From: a virus
DNA: 64,000 bases
Virus record (IMG/VR): IMGVR_UViG_3300044922_000409
Span: 1 to 64,000 of that record
Strand: one strand, 5' to 3'
Below the pieces are notes generated by a model. The model was not told where the DNA came from. It searched no databases and saw only the letters and a program-made list of their open reading frames with translations. Below, one piece after another: positions 1 through 10,488 of this stretch. Position 1 is the first letter of the stretch, and each line of letters starts with the position of its first letter. Both the position numbers and the translations under genes were made by a program.

Positions 1-318
1 AATTGCAATAATAGTTCCATCATTTGGAGATGTAGGTAACGTAATAGTAAACGCACCTGCTGTACTATTACATCTAACTAAATCATTTGAAACTGCAGTG
101 TAATTTGCAGTTTTAATAGAAGTAGGTGTTAAGTTTCCAAACTGAATACTAGAAAAAAGTATATTTGTGTTATTAACTGTTTTAATATTAGTACCAGAAA
201 CTAATTTTGGGTGGATACCAAGTTTAACTAGTGCGCCGCTTGCAGTGTTAGCACCAGTACCTCCGTTTTCAATTGGAGTAACTCCGGTATATAAATTATC
301 AGAAAGTCTTGTTGTCAT
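1..318 (-). CDS. Virion structural / fibre-like protein, 5' part only
   Basis: The 3' part lies outside the window; the first 106 residues are visible, from an ATG after AAGGATTACAA, a good ribosome site. The N-terminus (residues 10-30) carries an ENGGTGANTASGA stretch of the kind seen in phage tail fibre proteins. From about residue 67 it enters the module IKTANYTA...DLVRCN...P.DG, which also closes the 1476-aa and 505-aa proteins in this block. It is therefore probably another virion surface or fibre protein. It is the last visible member of a minus-strand train of structural genes. The precise role and total length cannot be judged. Confidence 0.75.
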   Translation of the reverse strand, partial: MTTRLSDNLYTGVTPIENGGTGANTASGALVKLGIHPKLVSGTNIKTVNNTNILFSSIQFGNLTPTSIKTANYTAVSNDLVRCNSTAGAFTITLPTSPNDGTIIAI

Positions 319-329
319 TTGTAATCCTT

Positions 330-1817
330 TTATGATAACATAACTAATTTAGCTAACGCAACTTTTGATCCTGTTGGCCCCGCAAAGAAAGACAACGCAG
401 TAGTTGAATTAATAGTGATTAACCCATTATATCCATCCGAAATACCGGTATAAGTAGTACCGCTAAATGTATATCCTACTGTTGAATCAAAAACAATACC
501 AAGATTACTAATTATTGTTGATGATCCGGATAATGTAATACTTTTAGTTTCTATTTTTGACGATGTAGCGTTGTTATACTGTACAATTGCAATTGCTGGA
601 GACAATGTACACATTGATATGTAATAACAGTTAGCTGGATAAAGAGAAACGGTAGTAGGCACACCGCCTGTGCTTGTAATTGTGGTACCTGAAATTGTCA
701 TTTTATTTGTATAAAGCACTTCACCATAAGCGTAACAATAAACTACTATAGAATTAGATAACGGCGTAGATGATAAGTAATCAGTTGTAATACTTACTGT
801 TACCGGTGATCCGGAAGTTAATGCACCTGAACCAATTAAATTTGATATAACAATTGCGTTAATTGTTGATGAATCTGTTAATTTAAATATGATTGATAAT
901 GTAGTTGATGATAGTTTACATGCTGTAAGAATACGATATGCGCTTCCTGATGAGGCGGAAGTATTTCCAAGTGATAATACACCGTCAGTAGCGATAGCAG
1001 TGCCCGATATAGTAAGTCGTTGACAAATTAATACATAGTTGTTAGGTGGTATATTTCCGCTTGAAATTAAAATTGCAGTAGTTGATGATATAGCACAAAC
1101 TTTAATCCCGCCGTAGCCCCCATACGTAGTTGAGATTGACCTAGTAGGGTTAACTGTTAATGTTGACGATGTATATGTTATTATGCAACCATCAGTGACT
1201 GTCCACGAGCCTGACCAAACTAAAATTGCAGTAGTTGTATTTAATACATCGATAGAAAACGAATAACTCGGTGACCAAGCTATTGTGCTTGTTGATAAAT
1301 GTGTAATAGCTGATCCTGATATCTGTAACGCTGAAATATAAAGAGTCCACGGTTGAACTGTAATACCTATTGCTAATGTACTTGACAACATGCATACTTG
1401 ATGATATACGTTATTTGTAGCACCGTTATTAATATATGTTGCGTTTGAACTCGAGCCAATAGAATTAAACAAAGAACTTCCTACAATTAATACATTCCAT
1501 GTTCCGCTTGATGACAATTTGTTAATGCAGCAACAAGTTATGGTTTGGTTAATAGGTAATACTTTTAAAATAAATCCGTTATTATCGGATATTGAAATAG
1601 CAGTAGTTGATTTGTTAACAATATTAACAACGACATTTTTAATTAGTTGTCTAGCATCGGGTAACCTAATACCATAATTGTTTGATTTAGTTATAGTAAT
1701 AGTTTTACCCATATCAGATGCAGATAACACCAAATCCTTATCTAAATCACTGTAGTATGCACTGTTATCAGTCCTACCACCATTACCAAATGGATTAAGT
1801 AATCCAGCATTTGCCAT
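330..1817 (-). CDS. Virion structural protein with propeller-like repeats
   Basis: A 495-aa Ser/Thr/Ile-rich protein. After an N-terminal segment of about 110 residues it has at least five degenerate repeats of about 45-60 residues, each with a LSSTTAIL-like strand followed by a LxISGTAIT-like strand. This spacing suggests a beta-propeller or stacked beta-sheet surface domain. A CCC cluster near residue 95 is unusual. The start overlaps the stop of the upstream gene (TAATG), so the two are probably translationally coupled, and GGAGATTT just upstream is a good ribosome site. No enzymatic motif is visible. I infer a fibre-associated or decoration protein from composition and operon position; no specific family is recognised. 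Confidence 0.7.
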   Translation of the reverse strand: MANAGLLNPFGNGGRTDNSAYYSDLDKDLVLSASDMGKTITITKSNNYGIRLPDARQLIKNVVVNIVNKSTTAISISDNNGFILKVLPINQTITCCCINKLSSSGTWNVLIVGSSLFNSIGSSSNATYINNGATNNVYHQVCMLSSTLAIGITVQPWTLYISALQISGSAITHLSTSTIAWSPSYSFSIDVLNTTTAILVWSGSWTVTDGCIITYTSSTLTVNPTRSISTTYGGYGGIKVCAISSTTAILISSGNIPPNNYVLICQRLTISGTAIATDGVLSLGNTSASSGSAYRILTACKLSSTTLSIIFKLTDSSTINAIVISNLIGSGALTSGSPVTVSITTDYLSSTPLSNSIVVYCYAYGEVLYTNKMTISGTTITSTGGVPTTVSLYPANCYYISMCTLSPAIAIVQYNNATSSKIETKSITLSGSSTIISNLGIVFDSTVGYTFSGTTYTGISDGYNGLITINSTTALSFFAGPTGSKVALAKLVMLS

Positions 1818-2479
1818 TAGAAATCTCCGCCAATTGCAGTAACAGTAATACCCGGTGAGGTTTGACTAACACTTACTGATGTTCTTAAAGAAAATCCAGC
1901 TGGTAAAATAATTGGTAATAAATCTGGAGTTAACACTGACGTATATTGAGCATTATATGCAGCTTGTGTAGTTGATAAAGTAACTGCACTAAATGTGATT
2001 TCTCTTAACAACCCATATTGTGCAGATGTAGATACACGGGTTGAACTATAATATCCAACATCAGTTGCTGCTACACTGCTTACTGATGTAATTGTATATG
2101 TAAATACAGTAGTCGACGACACTGTGATAGACGCTGATTTTACGTTAAATTCAGGAGGGTTGCACCCTTGAATTGTTACGCAATCGCCTGTAATCAAGCC
2201 ATGTACTGATGCAGTTGTAACAGTAGCAGTAGTAGTCGATGATGTAATTGAGCTAATTGTTTTACCTGGAAAACCTTTACAAATAAAAAGTCTAAGTTGA
2301 CTTGCTGTTGTAGTCACAGTAGCCGATATTTGAATACTATCAATTCTTGATCCGGTATTTGCTGCGGTAAAAACTATTCCAGTTGCTGCAATTGCAGGCT
2401 GAGTCAATGATGAATCTGCAGTTAATACGGTTGCAAAGTCTAGTTTTGGTGTTGCGGTATATTGTGCTAATGCTGCCAT
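1817..2479 (-). CDS. Small virion structural protein (probable)
   Basis: A 220-aa protein, rich in Thr, Ser and Val, with no charged core and no catalytic motif. The central part (about residues 75-135) has alternating hydrophobic/Thr strands ending in SVSSVAATDVGYY, typical of beta-rich phage surface domains. Its stop overlaps the start of the 495-aa gene, and it begins one base after the 1476-aa fibre gene ends, so the three form a tight cistron group. It could be an adaptor or chaperone for the fibre upstream. That is only suggested by position; the family is not recognised. Confidence 0.7.
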   Translation of the reverse strand: MAALAQYTATPKLDFATVLTADSSLTQPAIAATGIVFTAANTGSRIDSIQISATVTTTASQLRLFICKGFPGKTISSITSSTTTATVTTASVHGLITGDCVTIQGCNPPEFNVKSASITVSSTTVFTYTITSVSSVAATDVGYYSSTRVSTSAQYGLLREITFSAVTLSTTQAAYNAQYTSVLTPDLLPIILPAGFSLRTSVSVSQTSPGITVTAIGGDF

Positions 2480-2480
2480 G

Positions 2481-5400
2481 TTATATTATTCCTGCGTTAA
2501 TTAATAAAAAGTCTAAAGTCGGGTTTGGTGCCGGAGTAGTTGATAATTTACTTGGCGTTTCTAACATTCTCCAGTTAGAGTTTGCTGAATTATAAACAAA
2601 TGATAAAAATGCCCCGTTAATATCTACTACAAAACCTATAGCATCTAATTCAATATATTTACCAACAGCATTTGGTTTAAGGGTTAAATTGTTTGTTGCA
2701 AATGAATTGTATACATCGATAACACTAACTATATCACCGTCGACCGGAAGTGCTGGAAACTTAATACTAAATGCAGATAATCGAGTATCACACCTGACAA
2801 AATCTCCGGATACTGCAGTATAGTCTGCAGTTTTAATTCCAGTAGCAGTACCAGCGCCACCACCGCCTCCTGCTATTGCGCCCCACGCAGTACCGTTATG
2901 TCCTTCAAATTTGTTTGATGTATTGTTAAACCGTAAATTACCTGCTATCGGAGTCGCTGGCAACGTGGAGGTAGATGGAAGAACAAGCGATGCAGTAATT
3001 GTTAATGTACTTGTATTTAGTGTGCCGTTAACGGTAGTAGTTATACCTGAAGACCCAATTGTAATTGCAGAAGTACCATATGTTCCAACAGTAGCTTGTG
3101 TTCCTATGTTAATAGTACCTAATGTAAGGGTACCACCTGCAGCAGGTGAACCACCATCGATATATACAGAACCACCAATTTTAATACCAGTTGCTGCACT
3201 CGGTGCACCGCCTACTATTTGGATATTACCGCCTGTGCCTGCAGTTGCTCCGGCCGAATTTCCGCCTTTAAGTATAAGTGCACCACCTGTTGATGTTGCA
3301 GCAGTTGAAGTACCACCATTTACAGTTATGTTACTACCGGTTGCAACTGCTTGACCAGAATATCCTGGACTAATACTAACAGTACCCGCTTGACCTCCAG
3401 ATGCCCCAGCACAATCACCAGATGCAATATATAATGCACCAGATGCCCCTACTGTAGAATTACCACTAAACAAATATACTGCACCAGTAGCACCTGCAGT
3501 AGTAGTACCAGTTGAAAATGTTAAAGTACCTGATGACACCCCAGTTGCAGTACCAGTTGATATAGTAACAGCTCCGGATGCAGCAGAAGAATTACCTGAG
3601 TTAATAGTAATTGCACCAGTTGTACCACTTGTTGTAGTTGTACCGGTTGATATTGCAATTGCAGTTGATGCAGCGGCTGTTTTATTAGATGAAGTAAATC
3701 CAGTAATACCAGTTAGTGCAATCTCAGATGATGTGTTTCCTAAACTAATTGATGTAGTACCAACATATAACGATCCGCTAATTGCAGTCCATGCAAATGC
3801 AGATCCGGTCCAATTTAAATATCCGGTTGTTGGTGTTAAAAATCCAGTAGCATTTAAACCGGTTTGATATACAAGTTGATTAGCAGCTCCGGCAGCTATT
3901 CCAGCTGCATACCCAGATGTATTTTGATTTAATGTCGGTATATCAGCACTAACAAGTGATCTAAAAGTTGGTATTGCTAATCCAGTAGTCGGTCCTGCAT
4001 AAACTATGTTTGCTGATTGAGATGTAAATGCTGTTTGATATGTAGTAGTATCAGCACTTAATTGACCGCCTGTTCCTAATTTTACAAAACCGGATGTACC
4101 AACTGTTGGTAATTTAATTGTACCATTTGCAACAATTGTTCCTGTAGTTGAACCAATAGTTATAGTGCCAGTGGTAATACCAGTCCATGCATTAATAATA
4201 CCAGTTGTTACATCAGTTGTTAAATTAATAGTACCTGCAGCAGTACCGGCAATTTTTAATATATTACCAGTAATTGCGCCACCTACTGTAGCAGTAGTTA
4301 ATGCAGTTGTATTTGTTCCTAATGCAATTGTAGTAGTAGTTGTACCACCAACTGTTACGCCGGTTGCAGATGCTAACACCTGAGCAGTATCTAATACAGT
4401 TACATTATTGATTTTATATGTTTTACCTGTAGCAATATTCCAATGTTCACTAGATGTCCAGTTAGTATTAGTAGAATCCCAAATAATAGTTTTATTACCA
4501 GCACTACTTAATAATGTTATGCCGCCGCTATTTGCAGTTGCATCAGTTGCTCCGGTGGTTGTAATAGTAGTAACTGTACCAGCAACTGGCGTTGTACCAC
4601 CGGTATATGTGTAAGTAACACTAGTTGAACTTACAATAGATGTAACAACTGCAGCACCTGATGCACCTAAACTACCAGGAGAACCATTAGTTGCAGCAAT
4701 AACTGACCCAATTATTAATCCAGTTGTGGAACTCATACTGGTAATTGTTGCAGTCCATGGGCCTGTTCCTGATATGGTTCCAACTGTACCGGTGGTACTT
4801 ACAGTTATTGCTGCTACTGATCCTAGTTCAATATTCTTATCATCAACTGTTAACGTTGAAGAATTTACAGTAGTTGTGTTACCGTTAACAATTACATTTC
4901 CGTTAACTGTTAAATCCGATCCAATTGTTGCAGTACCTGTAGTAGTTAATGTAGTAAATGCACCAGTTGACGCAGTAGTTGCACCAATTGACATATTGTT
5001 AATTGTACCGGTTGTGCCTGATCCAATTGTAATAGTACCAGTACTTGATGTAGTATACGATTGATTATTTGTAGTGGTATTAATAGTAATTGCACCAGTT
5101 GCACTTAACGTAGTAAATGCACCAGTTGACGCAGTAGTTGCACCGATAGTACCGGTAAAGTCTGTTGCTTTAACTCTGCCAGCTGCAAATATTGACCATG
5201 CATTTGTAAGTGTTGTATTTGCACTACCTACAGGAGCTGCTACAAATAAATTAGCAGCATCAGTAATTGTAATACCAGTATTAGTACTTGCAAAAGTAGG
5301 TGCGTTAATTACGTTGATATAACTGCTTGCTACAGTGCCGTTTAGTGCAGTTGATGTATCGGTGTAAGTACGTGATTGTAATTTTAAGTTAATACCGGCA

Positions 5401-6911
5401 GTAGTCCATACTGCTGCACTGACTGCCGTTGTTGGAGTATTAATAGTTCCAATAACTGTTAAATCAGTACCAACAAACAATTTTTTAGTAACTGCAGCGC
5501 CACCTGAAACAGTTAAGGTACCACCAGTTACGCTGTCAGTAGCATCAGTAGTTGCTGGAATAGATAACGATCCGTAGATAGTAGTAGCAGTAGTATTCCC
5601 AATACTGCCAATTACTGTCGTCTTATCACCTAAACCGACTGCTCCTGCGCCAATTACTAATTCGTATGTATTGTTAATGCCGGCGCCGACAGTATTATAA
5701 CCAACATATGTATTGTTTGATCCAGTAGTATTAGCATTTGCACTGCTTGCATATCCGGCATAGTAACCAAATGCAGTGTTGTTTCCACCAGTTGATGTAT
5801 TTTGCAATGCAAAATAACCAAGTGCTGTGTTATTACTAGATGTTGCTAGTTTAAGAGAATTGTATCCAACTGAGGTATTATAGTTTCCACTAATATTAGT
5901 TACTAATGAGTAGTTACCGATTGCAACATTATGGTGTCCGCCAGCATTTGCAAGTAAAGGTTGATATCCAATTGCAGTATTGTCAGTACCGTTAGTATTT
6001 GCAACTAATGTCTGATATCCAACTGCAGTATTATATGTACCTGTTGCTAAATTAACTTTTAATGCTTGGTATCCATGTGCAGTATTTGATGTTACTGCAC
6101 TGTTGCCATAACCAATAGTCATAGTTTGCACAGTGATATCGTTAGCAGTCGAAATTAAACTGCTCCATGTGCCCGACGTAATTGTACCAACACCGGATAA
6201 TAACGACAGTGTAGTAACTGCAGAATTAACTAACGTTCCGGTAGTTGGTAATGTTACGTTAGTTGCAGCAGTAGATGTAAATGTTATTGAGAATGCACCA
6301 CTTGTTGCCAAGGTTGAACCCGATGCAAGTGTTAACGTAGTAGTTGCTACTGGTGTCGGAGTTGATATCGATACTCCATTTACTGTACTAGTAATTAATC
6401 CACCAATTTGTAATTTATCATAAGTAGCAGACGTAAAATCTACAATAGTAGTAGGTTCTGTAGTAATGCCGCTAAACAACTTCCATACTGAATCAGTTGC
6501 ATCTCTAACTAAGCCAGTATGCAAATGTGTACTAGTTGGTTGATACGCGCCTACCCAGCCAATGTCTAATATGTCAGCTGCGTTGTTAGCTGCTAAGTAG
6601 ATTAACGAGTCGTTAACACTTAAATTAGTTGCACTTAGTTGATTAGCAGTTCCATTAAAATAAATGTTGCCTGCTACTTGTAAATCATTTTTTATATATA
6701 CTGTACTAGTTGTTACTGCTCCAATATTTACAGTAGTTGCAGCACCTGCAAAATTTACAGTAGTTGCACCAGTATTAAGCAAATCAAAACTACTTGAAGT
6801 TGTAATTACTGAAGTTAGTAATGTTGGCGAAGTCTGTAATACAGTGTTGCCTGTACCTGAGGTAGTTCCTAAATTTGCAGATTTTAACAGGCTTGAAAGA
6901 GTTTTTGACAT
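2481..6911 (-). CDS. Large tail fibre/adhesin with YadA-like repeats
   Basis: A 1476-aa Thr/Gly/Ala-rich protein, almost devoid of Lys, Arg and Cys. Near residues 75-110 and again around 680 it has the fibre motif NGTANQLSATNLSVNDS / TVNSSTLTVDDKNIELG. Residues 267-407 are tandem short repeats of the form NTAxGYxxL, the pattern of left-handed beta-roll heads of trimeric YadA-type adhesins. The C-terminus has the LRFNNTSNKFEGHNGTAWG motif (about 1330) and then the IKTADYTA...DFVRCD module shared with two neighbouring genes. The start has AAGGATAACAC upstream. Family knowledge says such proteins are trimeric fibres; receptor binding is inferred. Likely a long fibre or whisker on the virion. Confidence 0.8.
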   Translation of the reverse strand: MSKTLSSLLKSANLGTTSGTGNTVLQTSPTLLTSVITTSSSFDLLNTGATTVNFAGAATTVNIGAVTTSTVYIKNDLQVAGNIYFNGTANQLSATNLSVNDSLIYLAANNAADILDIGWVGAYQPTSTHLHTGLVRDATDSVWKLFSGITTEPTTIVDFTSATYDKLQIGGLITSTVNGVSISTPTPVATTTLTLASGSTLATSGAFSITFTSTAATNVTLPTTGTLVNSAVTTLSLLSGVGTITSGTWSSLISTANDITVQTMTIGYGNSAVTSNTAHGYQALKVNLATGTYNTAVGYQTLVANTNGTDNTAIGYQPLLANAGGHHNVAIGNYSLVTNISGNYNTSVGYNSLKLATSSNNTALGYFALQNTSTGGNNTAFGYYAGYASSANANTTGSNNTYVGYNTVGAGINNTYELVIGAGAVGLGDKTTVIGSIGNTTATTIYGSLSIPATTDATDSVTGGTLTVSGGAAVTKKLFVGTDLTVIGTINTPTTAVSAAVWTTAGINLKLQSRTYTDTSTALNGTVASSYINVINAPTFASTNTGITITDAANLFVAAPVGSANTTLTNAWSIFAAGRVKATDFTGTIGATTASTGAFTTLSATGAITINTTTNNQSYTTSSTGTITIGSGTTGTINNMSIGATTASTGAFTTLTTTGTATIGSDLTVNGNVIVNGNTTTVNSSTLTVDDKNIELGSVAAITVSTTGTVGTISGTGPWTATITSMSSTTGLIIGSVIAATNGSPGSLGASGAAVVTSIVSSTSVTYTYTGGTTPVAGTVTTITTTGATDATANSGGITLLSSAGNKTIIWDSTNTNWTSSEHWNIATGKTYKINNVTVLDTAQVLASATGVTVGGTTTTTIALGTNTTALTTATVGGAITGNILKIAGTAAGTINLTTDVTTGIINAWTGITTGTITIGSTTGTIVANGTIKLPTVGTSGFVKLGTGGQLSADTTTYQTAFTSQSANIVYAGPTTGLAIPTFRSLVSADIPTLNQNTSGYAAGIAAGAANQLVYQTGLNATGFLTPTTGYLNWTGSAFAWTAISGSLYVGTTSISLGNTSSEIALTGITGFTSSNKTAAASTAIAISTGTTTTSGTTGAITINSGNSSAASGAVTISTGTATGVSSGTLTFSTGTTTAGATGAVYLFSGNSTVGASGALYIASGDCAGASGGQAGTVSISPGYSGQAVATGSNITVNGGTSTAATSTGGALILKGGNSAGATAGTGGNIQIVGGAPSAATGIKIGGSVYIDGGSPAAGGTLTLGTINIGTQATVGTYGTSAITIGSSGITTTVNGTLNTSTLTITASLVLPSTSTLPATPIAGNLRFNNTSNKFEGHNGTAWGAIAGGGGGAGTATGIKTADYTAVSGDFVRCDTRLSAFSIKFPALPVDGDIVSVIDVYNSFATNNLTLKPNAVGKYIELDAIGFVVDINGAFLSFVYNSANSNWRMLETPSKLSTTPAPNPTLDFLLINAGII
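5691..6113 (-). repeat. YadA-like NTAxGYxxL repeat array inside fibre gene
   Basis: About ten units of 13-24 codons encode NTAVGYQTL-, NTAIGYQPL-, NVAIGNYSL-, NTSVGYNSL-, NTALGYFAL- and NTAFGYYAG-like strands. This is the signature of trimeric left-handed beta-roll head repeats. The DNA repeats are diverged, so it is an old array. Confidence 0.75.
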
Positions 6912-6920
6912 GTGTTATCC

Positions 6921-8438
6921 TTAAACAGTCGGCGTAATTTCCATTCGCCAGTTAGTAGTACTTGCAATATACACAAACGGCACATATGCTCCATTAATAT
7001 CTAATATAAATGCATCAGCAACACCTTCAATTGTATTGCCGCTACCTGGTATCACTGATACCGGATGTGCTAAAAATGTATATGCAACATCCATTACAGC
7101 AACTATTGATCCATCTATCGGCGAGGTCGGAAATGTAATATTAAACGATCCAGCTGTTGAGTCTGCTCTAACTAAATCAATAAGGTTTGCAGTATAATTT
7201 GATGTTTTTATTGGTGTTGAATTTAATCCAGATCCAGATATAACAGTTCCAACCTGCCCCCAATTTGATCCATTATACCCTTCAAAATATCCACTAGCAG
7301 TATTATATCGAATATTGCCGCCTGTAGGTGACCCAGGTCGTAACGACGAATCCCCAGATGGTAATGTAAACGAAGTTGTTACACTAGTTGCGTCAAATGA
7401 CACTCCAGACAATGATAAATTTCCAGTTGTTCTATTAAGTGCTATTGCAGTAGATCCTAAATATAAATTTGAATTTCCTAATACCGTAGACGGAATAGTA
7501 CCAGTTATATTTGATGCTGATAGTGATGTAAGATTTGCACCGGATACTGCACCAAACAAACCGGACCATGTTCCGGTTGTAATTGTGCCAACACTAGTTA
7601 ATGAGGATAGTGTCGATACTGTTGAGTTAACTAATGTTCCAGTAGTTGGCAATGTTACAGTAGTATCAGCAGTAGAAGTAAGTGTTATTGAGTATGAACC
7701 GCTTGTTGCTAATGTTGATCCAGTTACTAATGTCAATGTTGCACTAGTAGCAGGTGATGTAATTATTAATTTGTTAATCGATGTAGCAGTAGCTACACCT
7801 AATAACGGAGTAGTTAATGATGGAGAAGTTGCAAATACTAAACTACCAGACCCTGTTTTATCTGATATAATACCAGCTAGCTGAGATGATGTGGTATTTG
7901 CAAATACTGCTAATGTATTTTCTTTATATGCAATAGTACCGCCAGTATCAAAATTAACTGATGATGCACTAGTACCAGTAAACGATACCGAGTTATTTAT
8001 AGTTAGTGTTTGTCCGTCGACTATAGTTAATGTTGCACTAGTTGCAGGCTCAGTAATTGATAACTTATTTAATGAAGTAACACTAGTTAACCCAGTAAGA
8101 GTCACAGTGTTACTACTTGTAAGGGTTGACGATAAAACAATATTATCATTAGTTGACGCCGATTGAAGAATTAAATTCCCTGTGCTACTTTTAACAGTAT
8201 TTGTATTAATGTTGATATTACCGATATCAACTGTAGTACTCTTAATATTAGTTGAACGAGTAGTTCCGGCAATATCTAGTAAGTATGCAGGTGCATCAGT
8301 ATTAACACCAATTTTAAAATTTATCGGGTCGGGATCAGATAAACTGAAATATAAAAGATGTGATTCGATCGAAAGGTCTAACCCATTCCGCACCAAATTT
8401 GATGCCAACATCGGTCCTGATATGTTACCAATTGCCAT
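6921..8438 (-). CDS. Fibre-like virion structural protein
   Basis: A 505-aa Ser/Thr-rich protein. Residues 1-60 (MAIGNISGPMLASNLVRNG...) form a distinct N-terminus, perhaps the attachment part. The middle consists of repeating SLTSVGTITTGTWSG-like units also present in the 1476-aa protein. Near residues 355-390 it has LPSGDSSLRPGSPTGGNIRYN...FEGYNGSNWG, and from about 408 to the end the IKTSNYTA...DLVRAD...PIDG module shared with the two neighbouring fibre genes. It lies 9 bp upstream of the larger fibre gene, so co-expression is likely. Trimeric fibre assembly is inferred, not shown. Confidence 0.75.
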   Translation of the reverse strand: MAIGNISGPMLASNLVRNGLDLSIESHLLYFSLSDPDPINFKIGVNTDAPAYLLDIAGTTRSTNIKSTTVDIGNININTNTVKSSTGNLILQSASTNDNIVLSSTLTSSNTVTLTGLTSVTSLNKLSITEPATSATLTIVDGQTLTINNSVSFTGTSASSVNFDTGGTIAYKENTLAVFANTTSSQLAGIISDKTGSGSLVFATSPSLTTPLLGVATATSINKLIITSPATSATLTLVTGSTLATSGSYSITLTSTADTTVTLPTTGTLVNSTVSTLSSLTSVGTITTGTWSGLFGAVSGANLTSLSASNITGTIPSTVLGNSNLYLGSTAIALNRTTGNLSLSGVSFDATSVTTSFTLPSGDSSLRPGSPTGGNIRYNTASGYFEGYNGSNWGQVGTVISGSGLNSTPIKTSNYTANLIDLVRADSTAGSFNITFPTSPIDGSIVAVMDVAYTFLAHPVSVIPGSGNTIEGVADAFILDINGAYVPFVYIASTTNWRMEITPTV

Positions 8439-8471
8439 GTATTTTCCTTATTCTACATTCTTATAGTGCAT

Positions 8472-10145
8472 TTATTTGTCAAATCCGTGTAACACAGTAA
8501 CAGGTTTTCCGTATGGTACGCTTGAATTAAATTTTAAATAATATCCTAATTCTACATTTGTTGGCTCAACTATTGTAAATGATGTGTTTATTGCGATAAT
8601 ACTAGTATTAGTTGCTCTATTTAAAGTTACACTTATCAATGCATTGGTTATTGGATCAGATACATAACTAGAAACAGTCGGTAATACAATGTACGTTAAT
8701 CCTGTAGGAGTACCTGCAGTAGTAGTTATTCCGTTGCCAGTTGCAGATGTTGATAATGTAAATGTTGTAGTGCCATTAGTTGCAATAATATAATAGTTAG
8801 TTGGATTTATATATCCTGCTATAGACCCAGTACCACCATATGTGCCACTAATTGTAACTACTTGTCCAACTGCTAATGTAGTCGTAGCGCATGAGAATTG
8901 GCCATCAGTGCCAGTTATTACAACAGTAGTACGCGTAACTTGTAAACTTGTGCTACCACTTACTATCGCACCAATAAGATCACCATCGACATATAGAGTA
9001 GAAGTACTTGCAACCGTACCTAACGAAGTTGACGGAGTCACTGTTCCTGTACCGGCACTAGGATAGCTTAACTGAGACACAATGCCGCTAACTACAGCAG
9101 ACGTTGCAGTTTGCCAAGTATTAACAGTATAACTAGTTCCAGTAGTCGGAGTTCCGGTTGCTGATTGATTAAGTGTATAAGTTCCAGTACCGCCGATGCC
9201 TGTACTCAATGCCGAAATATATGTTCCTACAGTAACGCCTGTTCCTGTAATAACCATTCCGACTCTAATAGTCCCTGATGAAATTGCTGTTACTGTTAAT
9301 ACAGTCGTTGATATAGTTGCAGTAAATAATGCAGAGTTAACTGCTGTAATAAAGGTATTGCTAGCAATTGTTGTGCTAGTTACTACTCCGCCTACTACCG
9401 GTGTACCAGTAGCAGTACCGGTCATTGATAATACATTAGAACTAATAAATCCTGCAGTGTTACTAAATGTAGTAACAGTCGGTGAACTTACTGCAACTGA
9501 TGACACGTTGTATGGTGCTATATTAGTAACATTAATAGTTGCTCCGATTGCAAATGGTACTTGTGTGTTAGTAGGTAATTGTAACACTGTAATAGTTGCA
9601 GTGGTGCCAGTACCAGTAACGCTGGTTATTATCATGCTAGTATTAAAGTTTATAGTTGTTGCTCCGATTGCAGTTGCAACGCTGTTTGTACCAGTATATG
9701 TCTTACTCGATTCTTTAGGATTTTGTACAACAAGATAATTAGTTGTTGATAATTGTATAACATTTTCAACTATTACAATTAAATTTTGTGGTCCCCATAC
9801 TGCATTATTTTGTACAGTAATCGGCGGTGCTGGAGATAATGGACCAAAAAGGGTCGTTACACCATCGCCTGAACCTAAATTCTGTTGGGTAATCTGAGTT
9901 GCTTCTTTAAATCTTAAGCTGCGCCATGCGCCGGCTTGGTATAATTCAACTTCACCATTAGTTGCAACATCAGTGTTATACCGTAGCATACCATTTGTCG
10001 GCGATGCTGGTCGTTGTGCAGTAGTACCACTTGGTAATGTTAAGTTATTAGTAGTAGTCATAACGATAGAATCGTCAGCATTAATGTTTAGTCGTTGATC
10101 GTAAGGTGCTCTACGATTTAAAACTTGTTTTCTTAAATATCTCAT
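8472..10145 (-). CDS. Virion structural protein, fibre/baseplate associated
   Basis: A 557-aa protein. The N-terminus ([17 protein letters not shown]) is basic, unlike the rest, and may be the docking end. Residues 35-80 repeat the [21 protein letters not shown]...AGAWRSL module found in neighbouring fibres. A conserved-looking segment follows (about 85-140, [20 protein letters not shown]...). The remainder is low-complexity Thr/Val/Gly beta-rich sequence. The start follows the 110-aa gene by one base. No enzyme motif is seen. The role is unknown beyond virion structure. Confidence 0.7.
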   Translation of the reverse strand: MRYLRKQVLNRRAPYDQRLNINADDSIVMTTTNNLTLPSGTTAQRPASPTNGMLRYNTDVATNGEVELYQAGAWRSLRFKEATQITQQNLGSGDGVTTLFGPLSPAPPITVQNNAVWGPQNLIVIVENVIQLSTTNYLVVQNPKESSKTYTGTNSVATAIGATTINFNTSMIITSVTGTGTTATITVLQLPTNTQVPFAIGATINVTNIAPYNVSSVAVSSPTVTTFSNTAGFISSNVLSMTGTATGTPVVGGVVTSTTIASNTFITAVNSALFTATISTTVLTVTAISSGTIRVGMVITGTGVTVGTYISALSTGIGGTGTYTLNQSATGTPTTGTSYTVNTWQTATSAVVSGIVSQLSYPSAGTGTVTPSTSLGTVASTSTLYVDGDLIGAIVSGSTSLQVTRTTVVITGTDGQFSCATTTLAVGQVVTISGTYGGTGSIAGYINPTNYYIIATNGTTTFTLSTSATGNGITTTAGTPTGLTYIVLPTVSSYVSDPITNALISVTLNRATNTSIIAINTSFTIVEPTNVELGYYLKFNSSVPYGKPVTVLHGFDK

Positions 10146-10146
10146 G

Positions 10147-10479
10147 TTATACCGCCAATGTACTTACAGTAGCTGTAATATTACTCAACGAATCTGTTTT
10201 AGCAACTAATGTATCGCCGTTGGCTAACACTAATTTTTCTTGATCAAAAGACACAGTTTCACCAGCCGGGATAGGTAATCCATTAACAATTAATGTATTG
10301 TTACCTACTACGCCGCCACTAGGAACTGCATAAACATAAAGTAATGATTGATTCAATGCAGGAGTTGCTGTTACATACGCGGATGTATTACAAAATATAA
10401 CAGTAGTTATGGCATTATTGCCAGTACTAGAATAAATTGTTGTATTTGCAGATGTTACTGCAGTATTTGAAATTGCCAT
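10147..10479 (-). CDS. Small virion structural protein
   Basis: A 110-aa protein, [18 protein letters not shown]..., all-beta by appearance, ending in [21 protein letters not shown]. Small proteins with this [13 protein letters not shown]...GNTxITTxxFCN layout occur beside fibre genes in aquatic T4-like phages (recalled, not searched). AAGGATTAAAA precedes the ATG. It sits tightly between two structural genes, which supports a small decoration, plug or fibre-associated protein. The exact function is unknown. Confidence 0.7.
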   Translation of the reverse strand: MAISNTAVTSANTTIYSSTGNNAITTVIFCNTSAYVTATPALNQSLLYVYAVPSGGVVGNNTLIVNGLPIPAGETVSFDQEKLVLANGDTLVAKTDSLSNITATVSTLAV

Positions 10480-10488
10480 TTTTAATCC

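Noticed and set aside
2911-8466. Many plus-strand ORFs of 70-190 codons
   Set aside because: They are antisense to Thr/Val/Ala-rich fibre genes; their Val/Pro/Ala-rich composition is the mirror image of those codons.
8438-8475. Late promoter for the 505-aa fibre (ACAAATAAATGC)
   Set aside because: The core is ATAAATG rather than ATAAATA, so it was not listed.
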